This document shows, piece after piece, positions 17,771 through 25,397 of a DNA stretch of 64,000 bases; the first letter of the stretch is position 1; each line of letters begins with the position of its first letter. Position numbers and translations under genes: made by a program. The notes beneath the pieces are model-generated. The model saw nothing but the letters and a program-made list of their open reading frames with translations, ran no database searches and was not told the origin of the DNA. Source of the DNA: Chelativorans salis (GTDB lineage: Bacteria > Pseudomonadota > Alphaproteobacteria > Rhizobiales > Rhizobiaceae); assembly GCF_025336525.1 (NCBI RefSeq), contig NZ_JAOCZP010000005.1, positions 1-64,000 of the forward strand, read 5' to 3'.

Positions 17771-18219
17771 CGAGCGTGACTTTCTGGCGATCCGCTTCTC
17801 CGCAAAGCTTGCTGGTCGAGTCACGAGAAGGGTGATCACACCAAGCTTCTCACGCGCCGTCCCGAGCCGACAAATGCGACACGCGGTCGTCCGGCCCCAG
17901 AACTGATGTCGCGCACATCGCGATAGCTAACTCCCAAGGCAATGCGGCTGCTGCCGAGATAACCTCGACTGCAGCCGCATTGCCTTGGGAGGCGACTGGA
18001 AATGAAGCTGTGCGCATCGTGATTACCTTCTTGGCATCGGTTGCCTGCAGAGCAGTTAGCTTAGTGGCCATGGCTCTTCGGCAGCAGCCAGGGCGCAAGC
18101 GGTACTTCGACCAGTTCGCCGACATCGGAAGCCCCCCTCTAGGACTTCCTGACGCAATCACTATGCCGCCATCCTCCTCACGACCTGCGCGAAACCGATG
18201 CGGTAAACCGGCCCGCCTC
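17771..18219. other. Non-coding stretch holding the 21-bp inverted repeat
   Basis: Between the LuxR remnant and the O-demethylase stop. A minus frame from about 18071 to 17850 (73 codons, MATKLTALQATDAKK at its start) passes through the inverted repeat, and its translation is itself nearly palindromic (GNAAA ... AAALP). No family is recognised and I do not call it a gene. Confidence 0.4.
17931..17991. repeat. Perfect 21-bp inverted repeat with 19-nt loop
   Basis: The left arm 17931-17951 and right arm 17971-17991 are exact reverse complements; the outer ends are CTCCCAAGGC and GCCTTGGGAG. The loop is 17952-17970. No T tract follows on either strand. It lies between the LuxR remnant and the end of the O-demethylase gene and is not inside a recognised gene. 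Confidence 0.8.
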
Positions 18220-19593
18220 TCAGCGCTGCGCCCGATATTCGACTCGCGCAGCCTCATGAATAGGCCACGGGTATACCTCGGCCCCCACCTCCATCTGACG
18301 GTGCCTCTCGACATGCGGCTTCTTCGTGCCGCCATCAGCCTCACCCCAGAGGATGGAAAGCCTCGTTCCCCGTTCGGCCAGAGCGCCGCGCACCATGGCG
18401 AGGGATATCCACGCCCGCTCGTTGGCCGAATACACCGGGTAGGTCGACAGACCCACCAGTTCATTGTTCAACAAGACCTGATCATAGGGATGCGCCGCAT
18501 AGTGGCCGGCAGGCAGTTCCATCAGCTTGGGACCGGGAAACTCCTCCATCATGCCGGCAAAAATCTTGAGGACATCTGCCTTGTCCCAAACAAGCGTCAC
18601 CTTGGTGCGATGCGCTTCGCCTTCCATCTTCTCGAGCGCCTCGCGCCCGATGAAGTCGTGGTCGAACTTCACCACCCGCCCGTAGTCGAGATCCCATGGC
18701 GTAAGGTAAAAGTCCTCGACACTGTCGGGCTGGAAGCTTCCTCCGACTGAGCAGGTGGCTTCAAAGCCATTTGCCGGCAACCATTCGCGGTACGGACGCA
18801 TCTTTTCGCCCGAATAGATGGCTGGCAATGGAGACGGAATCCATCCCGATTCCATGGCCGCACACGAATAGGCCCGCGCGCCCGCGCGAAGCATGCCGTA
18901 CTTTTCTCCGACTTCGAGCAGGCGGTCATAAACCTTTGTTCGGTCTTCGTAAGGCCCCCACAGTTCGAGACCTTTCGCGCCACCCATGCCGTGACTCAGC
19001 GTCCGCGCCTTGCAGCCCGCTAGGGTGATTTCTCCCATGTTGAAGAACTTGGTGGTCAGCGGACCGCCCTCGTTGACCTCGTTAAGGATATCGAGCGCAA
19101 GCGGCCCCTGCACTTCGTAGCGGTAGAGCCTGCGGGGCTTGTCCGGGTTTTCGACTGACCGGATGTCCAGTTCGGTCTCGACGTCAAAGTCGCCGATCTC
19201 GGCCTGAAACTTCATCCAGTTCGCGAGAGGCGGACGTCCTACATAGAGGATTTCATCATCCTCGAGACCGAATATGATGCCGTCGCCGATGACGTAACCG
19301 TCGTAGTTGACGCAGACCAATTGCTTGGCTTTATCGCGGCCGAGATTGGCGAAGCTGTTGACGCCGACATAGGACATGAACTTGATGGCATCCGGCCCCC
19401 GCACGTACAAATCGGTCATGTGGTAGGATTGATTAAGCAGTACCGCGCCATGACGCCATGCGCGCACTTCTTCCATCCAGTTTGTATATTGTGGCGCAAT
19501 GGGAAACACGTACGGCCCCACCGGCGAATTCTGCAACATATGTGATGGATTGCCAATCCGATCGATTTTTTCTTGCAGGTTCTTGTCGGCCAT
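18220..19593 (-). CDS. Tetrahydrofolate-dependent aryl O-demethylase-like (LigM/DesA, GcvT fold)
   Basis: The 457-aa protein has the aminomethyltransferase/GcvT fold and the features of LigM/DesA-type demethylases: VLLNQSYHMTDLYVRGPDAI early on, LVCVNYDGYVIGDGIIFGLE, RYEVQGPLALDILNEV, the catalytic region ARAYSCAAMESGWIP, and a C-terminal barrel (AHPYDQVLLNNELVGLSTYP). LigM (vanillate/3-O-methylgallate) and DesA (syringate) move an aromatic O-methyl group to tetrahydrofolate; their length, about 460-470 aa, fits. Divergent purU and metF-like genes would process the methyl-THF made. ATG 19593 follows GGGAGGAAGG. The exact substrate is not determinable; another methyl-THF-forming demethylase is the alternative. 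Confidence 0.75.
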   Translation of the reverse strand: MADKNLQEKIDRIGNPSHMLQNSPVGPYVFPIAPQYTNWMEEVRAWRHGAVLLNQSYHMTDLYVRGPDAIKFMSYVGVNSFANLGRDKAKQLVCVNYDGYVIGDGIIFGLEDDEILYVGRPPLANWMKFQAEIGDFDVETELDIRSVENPDKPRRLYRYEVQGPLALDILNEVNEGGPLTTKFFNMGEITLAGCKARTLSHGMGGAKGLELWGPYEDRTKVYDRLLEVGEKYGMLRAGARAYSCAAMESGWIPSPLPAIYSGEKMRPYREWLPANGFEATCSVGGSFQPDSVEDFYLTPWDLDYGRVVKFDHDFIGREALEKMEGEAHRTKVTLVWDKADVLKIFAGMMEEFPGPKLMELPAGHYAAHPYDQVLLNNELVGLSTYPVYSANERAWISLAMVRGALAERGTRLSILWGEADGGTKKPHVERHRQMEVGAEVYPWPIHEAARVEYRAQR

Positions 19594-19665
19594 CTCGCCC
19601 TTCCTCCCTGTTGGTCATGTTCCTCCTCCCTTAACATCAGGCTGGCGTCAGCGCTTATGTAGTTA

Positions 19666-19695
19666 TTGAATAATCTAAGCTATTTTGATTATATT
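19666..19695 (+). promoter_or_regulatory. Candidate promoter of the double-HTH LysR gene
   Basis: TTGAAT (19666-19671) and TATATT (19690-19695) are separated by 18 nt in an AT-rich gap. Transcription would start near 19702, at or next to the preferred ATG, suggesting a leaderless or very short-leader mRNA. There is no good ribosome-binding site before 19702. Confidence 0.35.
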
Positions 19696-19701
19696 AAGAA
19701 C

Positions 19702-20916
19702 ATGGACATGCAGAGCCGACTTAGCCTCAAGCAAGCCAGAGTGATCGAGGCGGTAGCAATAGCGCGAGGGTTCGATGAAGCCTCACGCATCCTCAACATG
19801 AGTCAGCCCGTGGTCTCGCGGACGGTTGCATCGGCCGAGAACCTGCTTGGCGCAACGCTCTTTCAAAGGGGCTGGAGCGGTACCGAGCCGACCGTTTGGG
19901 GCGACACGATCCTGCAGCGATGTTCTGCGGCTCTCAAGCATATTGCGAGGGCGGAAGCGGACATCGTAGCCATTGGCAATACGAGGCCAAATCTGACCCC
20001 CTTCCTGCGTTGGCATCATCTCGACGCGGTTTCGGCGGTGATACGTTTCGGGAGCGCATCGGCAGCCTCAGTCCACCTGGGAATGGCTCAACCGGCCATC
20101 AGCCGGTCGCTCTCGGCCATTTCGGAATATTGCCGGCAGTCTTTGTTCGAGCGACGGCGCAATGGGCTGGAAGCGAGCCCGCAGGCGCGGAGACTCGCCG
20201 CACTTCGGGACGAATTGTTGCAGGAGTTGTCCCTGGACAACATCGATTTGGAACCCAGGCGCGGCCTGGTTGGAAGGCTGGCGGTCGGCATGCTGCCATT
20301 CTCCGGGCAGGATCTGGTGGCGCGGGCCTTTGGCTACCTTACGAACCGCTACCCGCATCTGCGCCTGATCGCGGTGCCGGGAAGCTACAACATGCTGACT
20401 GAGGCCCTTCGCAGGGGCGAGATCGATTGCATGATCGGGATACTGCGTTCTCCCACCCCTTTCCCCGAACTGGAGGAAATCTTCCTTTACAACGAGCGTT
20501 TCACGCTCGTTGCGCGGCAAGCCCACCCCTGCCATGCACGCGGGGTGACAATTTCCGACCTGCAAAAGGAAAGGTGGATCGTGGCGCCCCACGGCACACC
20601 GGTGCGATCATACTTCGGGAGGCTGTTTGAGTCCGTGGGCGCAGTCCCTCCCGCCCAGACGTGTGAAATCCTGTCGTTCAGCAACGCGGAGCAAGTCATC
20701 ATCAACAGCAACTCGATCGGGCTCCTGAGCTACAGCGACCAGCATATCGCGAGCCTTCCGCCAAGTCTCAAGAAGGTCAATATCGATCTGCCCGACTCCG
20801 AAACCCCGATCGGACTCACGGTGAAACGAACGGAAGGTTCAAGCGAGATCCTGGAAATATTTACGGGCCTTCTGCGTAATCTCTGTTCTCAGGGCGGTTC
20901 AACTCCGTTGATATAA
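19702..20916 (+). CDS. LysR-type regulator with two tandem HTH domains
   Basis: The 404-aa product is about 100 aa longer than normal LysR proteins because it has two LysR HTH modules. The first (about 8-66) contains VIEAVAIARGFDEASRILNM and SQPVVSRTVASAENLLGATL. The second (about 102-165) contains VIRFGSASAASVHLGMAQPA and ISRSLSAISEYCRQSLFERR. A single effector domain follows (GRLAVGMLPFSGQDLVARAF onward). It is divergent from the O-demethylase gene and upstream of purU and the metF-like gene, so it probably controls the C1/demethylation genes. ATG 19702 is preferred over the TTG at 19666, which lies inside the promoter candidate. Confidence 0.82.
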   Translation: MDMQSRLSLKQARVIEAVAIARGFDEASRILNMSQPVVSRTVASAENLLGATLFQRGWSGTEPTVWGDTILQRCSAALKHIARAEADIVAIGNTRPNLTPFLRWHHLDAVSAVIRFGSASAASVHLGMAQPAISRSLSAISEYCRQSLFERRRNGLEASPQARRLAALRDELLQELSLDNIDLEPRRGLVGRLAVGMLPFSGQDLVARAFGYLTNRYPHLRLIAVPGSYNMLTEALRRGEIDCMIGILRSPTPFPELEEIFLYNERFTLVARQAHPCHARGVTISDLQKERWIVAPHGTPVRSYFGRLFESVGAVPPAQTCEILSFSNAEQVIINSNSIGLLSYSDQHIASLPPSLKKVNIDLPDSETPIGLTVKRTEGSSEILEIFTGLLRNLCSQGGSTPLI

Positions 20917-21087
20917 TCATTTTAATGCGGGATTTTCACATTAAGCATAAGCGACGCCCCTATCCACCATGATACGGGATGCTCAACCGATCCAGAAATA
21001 CCCGCGCCGGCGTCAACCTCTTGCGCCTCGTACCGATCCGGGCGGGAGGACGGGCGTTTCACGGTTTTCCGCGGAAGGAAGGGAGCC

Positions 21088-21933
21088 ATGTCTCAGTACA
21101 TCCTGACCTTGAGGTGCCGGAACCGGGCGGGCATCGTCGCCGCCGTGGCTGGCCGCCTTGCCGAGAATGGCGGGGATATCTACGAGGCACAGCAATTCGA
21201 CGACCGGGAAACCGGCAACTTCTTCATGCGCGTCGCCTTTACGATGGACCAGGACATTGACGCCTTCCAGGCCGGTTTCTCGCACGAGGTGTTCAAGTTC
21301 GGCCTGGACTGGGCAATGCGGCCAGCTAGCCGCAAGCGCAAGGTCCTGATCCTCGTATCCAAATTCGACCACTGTATGGGTGATCTGCTTTACCGGATGC
21401 GCATTGGCGAGTTGAACATGGAATGCGTTGGTATCGTCTCGAACCATCCCAGTTCCGCGCTCCATGTCACCATGCATATGGGGGTTCCATATCATCACCT
21501 CGCAATCACCAGAGAAACAAAGTTGGAGCAGGAGAGTCAGATCAAGGCCCTGATCGAGGAAACCGGGGCCGAACTGATCGTTCTGGCCCGGTACATGCAA
21601 ATTCTCTCCGATGAGTTTTCGGCCTATCTTTCCGGCCGCTGCATCAACATCCACCATTCGTTCCTGCCCGGTTTCAAGGGTGCGAAGCCCTATCACCAGG
21701 CGCACGAACGCGGCGTGAAGACCATCGGCGCAACGGCACATTACGTCACGGCAGACCTCGACGAGGGGCCGATCATCGCGCAGGACGTCGAACACGTCAC
21801 CCACGCCGATACGCCCGAAGATCTCGTCCGAAAAGGAAGGGACATCGAACGTCGCGTTCTCGCCCGCGCCGTGGCGCTGCACCTAGAAGATCGCGTCCTG
21901 ATCAACGGGCGCAAGACGGTGGTGTTCTCATGA
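21088..21933 (+). CDS. purU: Formyltetrahydrofolate deformylase PurU
   Basis: The 281-aa product has an N-terminal ACT domain (YILTLRCRNRAGIVAAVAGR, about 3-80) and a formyl-transferase-fold catalytic domain with the Asn-His-Asp set in NIHHSFLPGFKGAKPYHQAH and IGATAHYVTADLDEGPIIAQ. PurU hydrolyses 10-formyl-THF to THF and formate. The ribosome-binding site is GGAAGGGAG. It is translationally coupled (ATGA) to the metF-like gene. Beside an O-demethylase its job is probably recycling THF and ending the C1 chain as formate, not purine synthesis. Confidence 0.92.
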   Translation: MSQYILTLRCRNRAGIVAAVAGRLAENGGDIYEAQQFDDRETGNFFMRVAFTMDQDIDAFQAGFSHEVFKFGLDWAMRPASRKRKVLILVSKFDHCMGDLLYRMRIGELNMECVGIVSNHPSSALHVTMHMGVPYHHLAITRETKLEQESQIKALIEETGAELIVLARYMQILSDEFSAYLSGRCINIHHSFLPGFKGAKPYHQAHERGVKTIGATAHYVTADLDEGPIIAQDVEHVTHADTPEDLVRKGRDIERRVLARAVALHLEDRVLINGRKTVVFS

Positions 21934-22838
21934 CATTATTCTCTCTGTCCAAGGCTGCCGCACCGACTGTCGACCGGGGCGCGGGATCTGCCAGGCTTCC
22001 CGCTTCAATCGAGGTTTCGCCACGGCAGGCCATTGAGTCCGCCGACTTGCCGAGCCTGTTCCCCAAAGGCACTCGCGTCTCTATCACCGACATGGGGCTG
22101 GATATACGTTTCACGCAGGTCATGGCAGCGAAACGGTTGCGCGACTTAGGCTATGTGCCTATCCCGCATATCGCCGTCCGCCGTGTCCGTGATCTCAGGG
22201 CCATGGACGATCGCATCCGGGCCATATCTCAAGAGGGTGGTGTGCGGGATGTTCTGGTCATAGCGGGCGGGCTCGAAAAGCCCGTAGGGACGTTTTCAGG
22301 GGCGATGGACGTGCTCGAAACGGGAGTGTTCGACAAATACGGCATTCGCGATATCGCCGTTGCGGGCCACCCGGAGGGCAGCCCGGATTTTTCTGAATCG
22401 GTGGCGATTGAAGTACTCAAACTGAAGCAGGATTTTGGCGAGCGCACCGGCGCGCGGATGCGTATCGTGACCCAGTTTGGCTTCGATGGCCGTAAGTTCG
22501 CCGAATGGGCGGGTGGCCTGTCGGCGCATGGCATCGATTTGCCCGTCCACATCGGGGTCGCCGGTCCGGCCAAACTGACGACAATGGTCAAGTATGCTGC
22601 GATGTGCGGCGTGGGCAGCTCCGTGTCCTTCCTCAAAAAGCGCGGCGGCTCGATTGCCACGCTCATGGGGGGATTCTCGCCCGACGAGGTAGTGGATCCC
22701 ATAGAGGCGTATGCGCACGCCAATCCCGCCTCGAGGATCGCCCAGATTCATGTCTTTCCGTTCGGCGGGATAAAGGCCGCGGCCGCATGGCTGTTCGAGC
22801 GGGGTACGTGGGCTGACAAGCGTGAGGGCGGTGCGTGA
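21930..22838 (+). CDS. Methylenetetrahydrofolate reductase-like protein (MetF family)
   Basis: The 302-aa TIM-barrel protein matches the MetF family: VSITDMGLDIRFTQVMAAKR, VPHIAVRR-like IPHIAVRRVRDLRAM, DVLVIAGGLEKPVGTFSGAM and IAVAGHPEGSPDFSESVAIE. The classic MetF E/D catalytic and flavin residues are only partly discernible by eye, so it may be one of the diverged MetF relatives that sit with LigM/DesA-type demethylases (in Sphingobium SYK-6 metF is in the ligM operon). The predicted role is oxidation of 5-methyl-THF to methylene-THF. Its ATG overlaps the purU stop. Confidence 0.8.
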   Translation: MTLFSLSKAAAPTVDRGAGSARLPASIEVSPRQAIESADLPSLFPKGTRVSITDMGLDIRFTQVMAAKRLRDLGYVPIPHIAVRRVRDLRAMDDRIRAISQEGGVRDVLVIAGGLEKPVGTFSGAMDVLETGVFDKYGIRDIAVAGHPEGSPDFSESVAIEVLKLKQDFGERTGARMRIVTQFGFDGRKFAEWAGGLSAHGIDLPVHIGVAGPAKLTTMVKYAAMCGVGSSVSFLKKRGGSIATLMGGFSPDEVVDPIEAYAHANPASRIAQIHVFPFGGIKAAAAWLFERGTWADKREGGA

Positions 22839-22851
22839 CGCCACCGCCCTC
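22824..22851. terminator. Bidirectional stem-loop between convergent genes
   Basis: GAGGGCGGTG (22824-22833) and CACCGCCCTC (22842-22851) form a 10-bp GC-rich stem. The metF-like stop codon lies in the loop. It sits between the + strand metF-like gene and the minus-strand esterase stop (22863). T tracts are weak on both sides, so a bidirectional terminator is likely but not certain. Confidence 0.55.
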
Positions 22852-22862
22852 CTTGATCACGT

Positions 22863-23744
22863 TCAGGCGGCAGCCTGCTCGATCAGATCAGAAAGCAACT
22901 CAGGCGCATCAACCATGATGTCGTGTCCAGACTGATCCTCCGGGACCCCGTAGGTTTCCCAGGTCGGATCGGCCTTGGTCTCTTCGTAATTCCTGGCGAA
23001 TGCAGGCTGCGGGAAACCAAGGGCTCGTACAAACAACTTCTTGGCTATCCGCTCGCGTGCGCCGGTAAGATGGGCCTTTGTGAAAACGGCATTCATCGGC
23101 TGAGGGGTCATCTTTGCGTTGACCCAATCGATATTCGCTTGCGTTTTTACCCCGAAGGCTTCCGCGGGGATCGGCGGCCTCGCTATAGTGCCCGCTGCAC
23201 GCAATTCATCAAGTTTCGCCCGTTGCTCGGGTGTGTTGGTGTCGTAGGCGCTTGTCCCATCCACCGGAAGAAATGCGTCTACCATGACCAGCGAGGATAC
23301 CTGCTTTTCGACTTTTTCAAGGGCGCCCGAACAGACCCAACCGGCATAGGAATGGGCAACGAGGGCGACGTCGTTGAGGTCCTCCCACCAGAACAGGTTG
23401 GTGATGTCCTGGATGTGCGTATTCATGTCGACGTCCGCACTGAGCATATGCGAATACTCCGCGAGGCCCGTCATTGTCGGCGTATACACGCGGTGTCCCT
23501 TTGCCTCGAGGATGTCGCGGACATGTTTCCAACACCAGCCCCCATGCCAGGCACCATGCACCAGAACGAACGTCTTCCGGCTTGTCTGGGCGACGGCAGG
23601 CGTCGCCAAGCCGGACGTCAGGGCGACCGCCGCAATCGTCGAGGCCCCCGTCAACACCGAGCGCCGCGACGGTTTTGGGACCGCGTTCAATGAAGCTCCG
23701 TTACCTGTGCGGCCTTTGGCGTAGGACTTGTGATTGATAGACAT
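22863..23744 (-). CDS. Tat-exported alpha/beta-hydrolase, SABP2/methylesterase-like
   Basis: The 293-aa product has a twin-arginine signal (SRRSVLTGASTIAAVAL, about 27-50, then a TPAVA cleavage site). The mature enzyme opens TFVLVHGAWHGGWCW with the oxyanion HGAWHG, has the nucleophile in VALVAHSYAGW and a catalytic His in SGHDIMVDAPE near the end. This is the small esterase group that includes EstC and plant salicylate-binding protein 2 methylesterases, which cleave methyl esters. It is last in the minus-strand TAXI-TRAP/sulfatase operon, 72 bp after the sulfatase, and probably hydrolyses an ester substrate in the periplasm. Confidence 0.8.
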   Translation of the reverse strand: MSINHKSYAKGRTGNGASLNAVPKPSRRSVLTGASTIAAVALTSGLATPAVAQTSRKTFVLVHGAWHGGWCWKHVRDILEAKGHRVYTPTMTGLAEYSHMLSADVDMNTHIQDITNLFWWEDLNDVALVAHSYAGWVCSGALEKVEKQVSSLVMVDAFLPVDGTSAYDTNTPEQRAKLDELRAAGTIARPPIPAEAFGVKTQANIDWVNAKMTPQPMNAVFTKAHLTGARERIAKKLFVRALGFPQPAFARNYEETKADPTWETYGVPEDQSGHDIMVDAPELLSDLIEQAAA

Positions 23745-23816
23745 GTGGCTCTCCTCCCTCGAACTGTGATGCGCCTTTCTCCACAGGAGACCTGCTTTCG
23801 ATATCTGGTCGATTTG

Positions 23817-25397
23817 CTAGGCCTGTCCGGTCGGAACCGGCGCCCGGTCAACTGCTGCGATCTCCGCTCGCGCCAGCATTTCCATCAGCCGGACCTTCTC
23901 AGACACAGCAGCGGGAACATCGAACAGATTGTGCAACTCCTCCGGGTCCGTCTCGAGGTCGTAGAGCTCCCCAAAATCGGTTCCCTGATAGATTGACAGG
24001 CGCCAGCGGCCATCGTGCAGCGTGTGCACTCTGGGCTGCGGTCCAAAAGCCGGATCGGTTTTCTGGTGATCATATTGGATAAGGGCGGCGCTGCGTCCCT
24101 CTCCGCCAGCAACGGGCAGCCTGATGCCTTGCATGCCAACCGGGGCTTCGATCATGGCGCGCTCAAGTATCGTCGTGCCGATGTCGAGTGTCTGGCCAAT
24201 GGCATCGCTTCGCTCGCCCGTCTTCCCCTCGGGATCCGACCAGATAAACGGGACCCTGGTTATCTGCTCATACTGCTCTGCACCTTTGAAAAGCAGCCCG
24301 TGATCGCCAAGATGGTCGCCATGGTCGGAGGTGAATATTTTCACCGTATCGTCCGCCCTGCCCGTCCGGTCGAGACTGGAGACAACCGTGCCCACAGCGT
24401 CGTCGATCATTGCGATCAGGCCGCAGGTCAGTGCACGGGCCTCCAGCGCCTCGCGTGCCGAGCACGCAACCGTACCCATGCCCGCAAGGTTCGCCCGCCC
24501 TTCCTCGCGCTCCCTGATCGCCGCCGCCACGTGAAAGGGCGGCGTCCAATCATTGGCGGCAAAGGCCGCCGGCAGCGCCATTTCCTGAGGCTTGTACATA
24601 TCCCAGTATTTACCCGGCGGATTGAACGGATGATGCGGATCTGGCCAGGACACCATCAGAAAGAACGGCTTGTCGCTATCCGCGCGATCTTCGATCCATT
24701 TTGTCGCCCGCTCGGCGATGAAAGTGGTCGAGTAGTGCTCCGGCGCCACCGCCGTGCGCACGGCCTGCGGGCAGGAATAGTCGTGCGGGAGCTGGTTCTT
24801 GATGCCGATCTTCGATGCCGCGTCCGCATCGCGGTCGGCCACCCACTGCACATAGTCGCCGCCCGCCGCATCCCCGTGTCCGGTCACCAGCTCCACATGG
24901 TCGAAGCCATAGAATGGCGTTGGAACCTTTGGCTGCGGCCCGTCCCAAAAGTCCGGCTCTTCCACACGAAAGAACGGATCCCGATATTCCGTGCGTACCG
25001 ACTGATCGAGCGGCCAGTCGGCCCGGAAATGGTCTGGCCGGGTCACCGGCGGCTCGATCATCGACGGTCTGCCGCTGAAGTTCTGCAAATGGCTCTTGCC
25101 GATCAGCGCGGTTTCGTATCCGGCCGCTTTGAGCACCTCGACGAAGGTGACATTGCGCCGTTCCAGCGGAATGCCGTTGGCCCTTACGCCATGGCTTGAA
25201 GGCATGCGGCAGGTCATAAGGCTCGCCCTGTTGGGCATGCAGACCGGGCTCGCCACGTAGAACTTATCGAACCTGATACCGGACCCGGCCAACCTGTCGA
25301 TATTGGGGGTTTTGAGCACCGGGTGGCCATAGCATCCCAGAAAATCAGCCCGGTGCTGATCGGTGATGAAAAGGATGAAATTGGGACGCTTAGGCAT
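23817..25397 (-). CDS. Cys-type sulfatase family protein
   Basis: The 526-aa product opens PNFILFITDQHRADFLGCYG (metal-binding Asp residues) and has the formylglycine motif SPVCMPNRASLMTCR (about 49-63), i.e. C-x-P-x-R, then the downstream YETALIGKSHL and the metal site IFTSDHGDHLGDHG. There is no signal peptide, so it is cytosolic. Cys-type sulfatases need an FGE-type maturase, which is not in this window. Relatives cleave sulfate esters, and some act as phosphonate- or choline-sulfate hydrolases. It overlaps the TRAP permease stop by 8 nt, so it should act on the imported ligand. ATG 25397 was chosen over 25445 because the fold starts there. Confidence 0.85.
   Translation of the reverse strand: MPKRPNFILFITDQHRADFLGCYGHPVLKTPNIDRLAGSGIRFDKFYVASPVCMPNRASLMTCRMPSSHGVRANGIPLERRNVTFVEVLKAAGYETALIGKSHLQNFSGRPSMIEPPVTRPDHFRADWPLDQSVRTEYRDPFFRVEEPDFWDGPQPKVPTPFYGFDHVELVTGHGDAAGGDYVQWVADRDADAASKIGIKNQLPHDYSCPQAVRTAVAPEHYSTTFIAERATKWIEDRADSDKPFFLMVSWPDPHHPFNPPGKYWDMYKPQEMALPAAFAANDWTPPFHVAAAIREREEGRANLAGMGTVACSAREALEARALTCGLIAMIDDAVGTVVSSLDRTGRADDTVKIFTSDHGDHLGDHGLLFKGAEQYEQITRVPFIWSDPEGKTGERSDAIGQTLDIGTTILERAMIEAPVGMQGIRLPVAGGEGRSAALIQYDHQKTDPAFGPQPRVHTLHDGRWRLSIYQGTDFGELYDLETDPEELHNLFDVPAAVSEKVRLMEMLARAEIAAVDRAPVPTGQA

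Noticed and set aside
17850-18071. 73-codon minus ORF through the 21-bp inverted repeat
   Set aside because: Its sequence is forced by the repeat and gives no known domain. Weak start.
22505-22816. Second + frame inside the metF-like gene
   Set aside because: Shadow frame of a gene with good family motifs.
24015-25199. 394-codon + frame opposite the sulfatase
   Set aside because: Antisense shadow of a gene with a full set of sulfatase motifs; no domain recognised.
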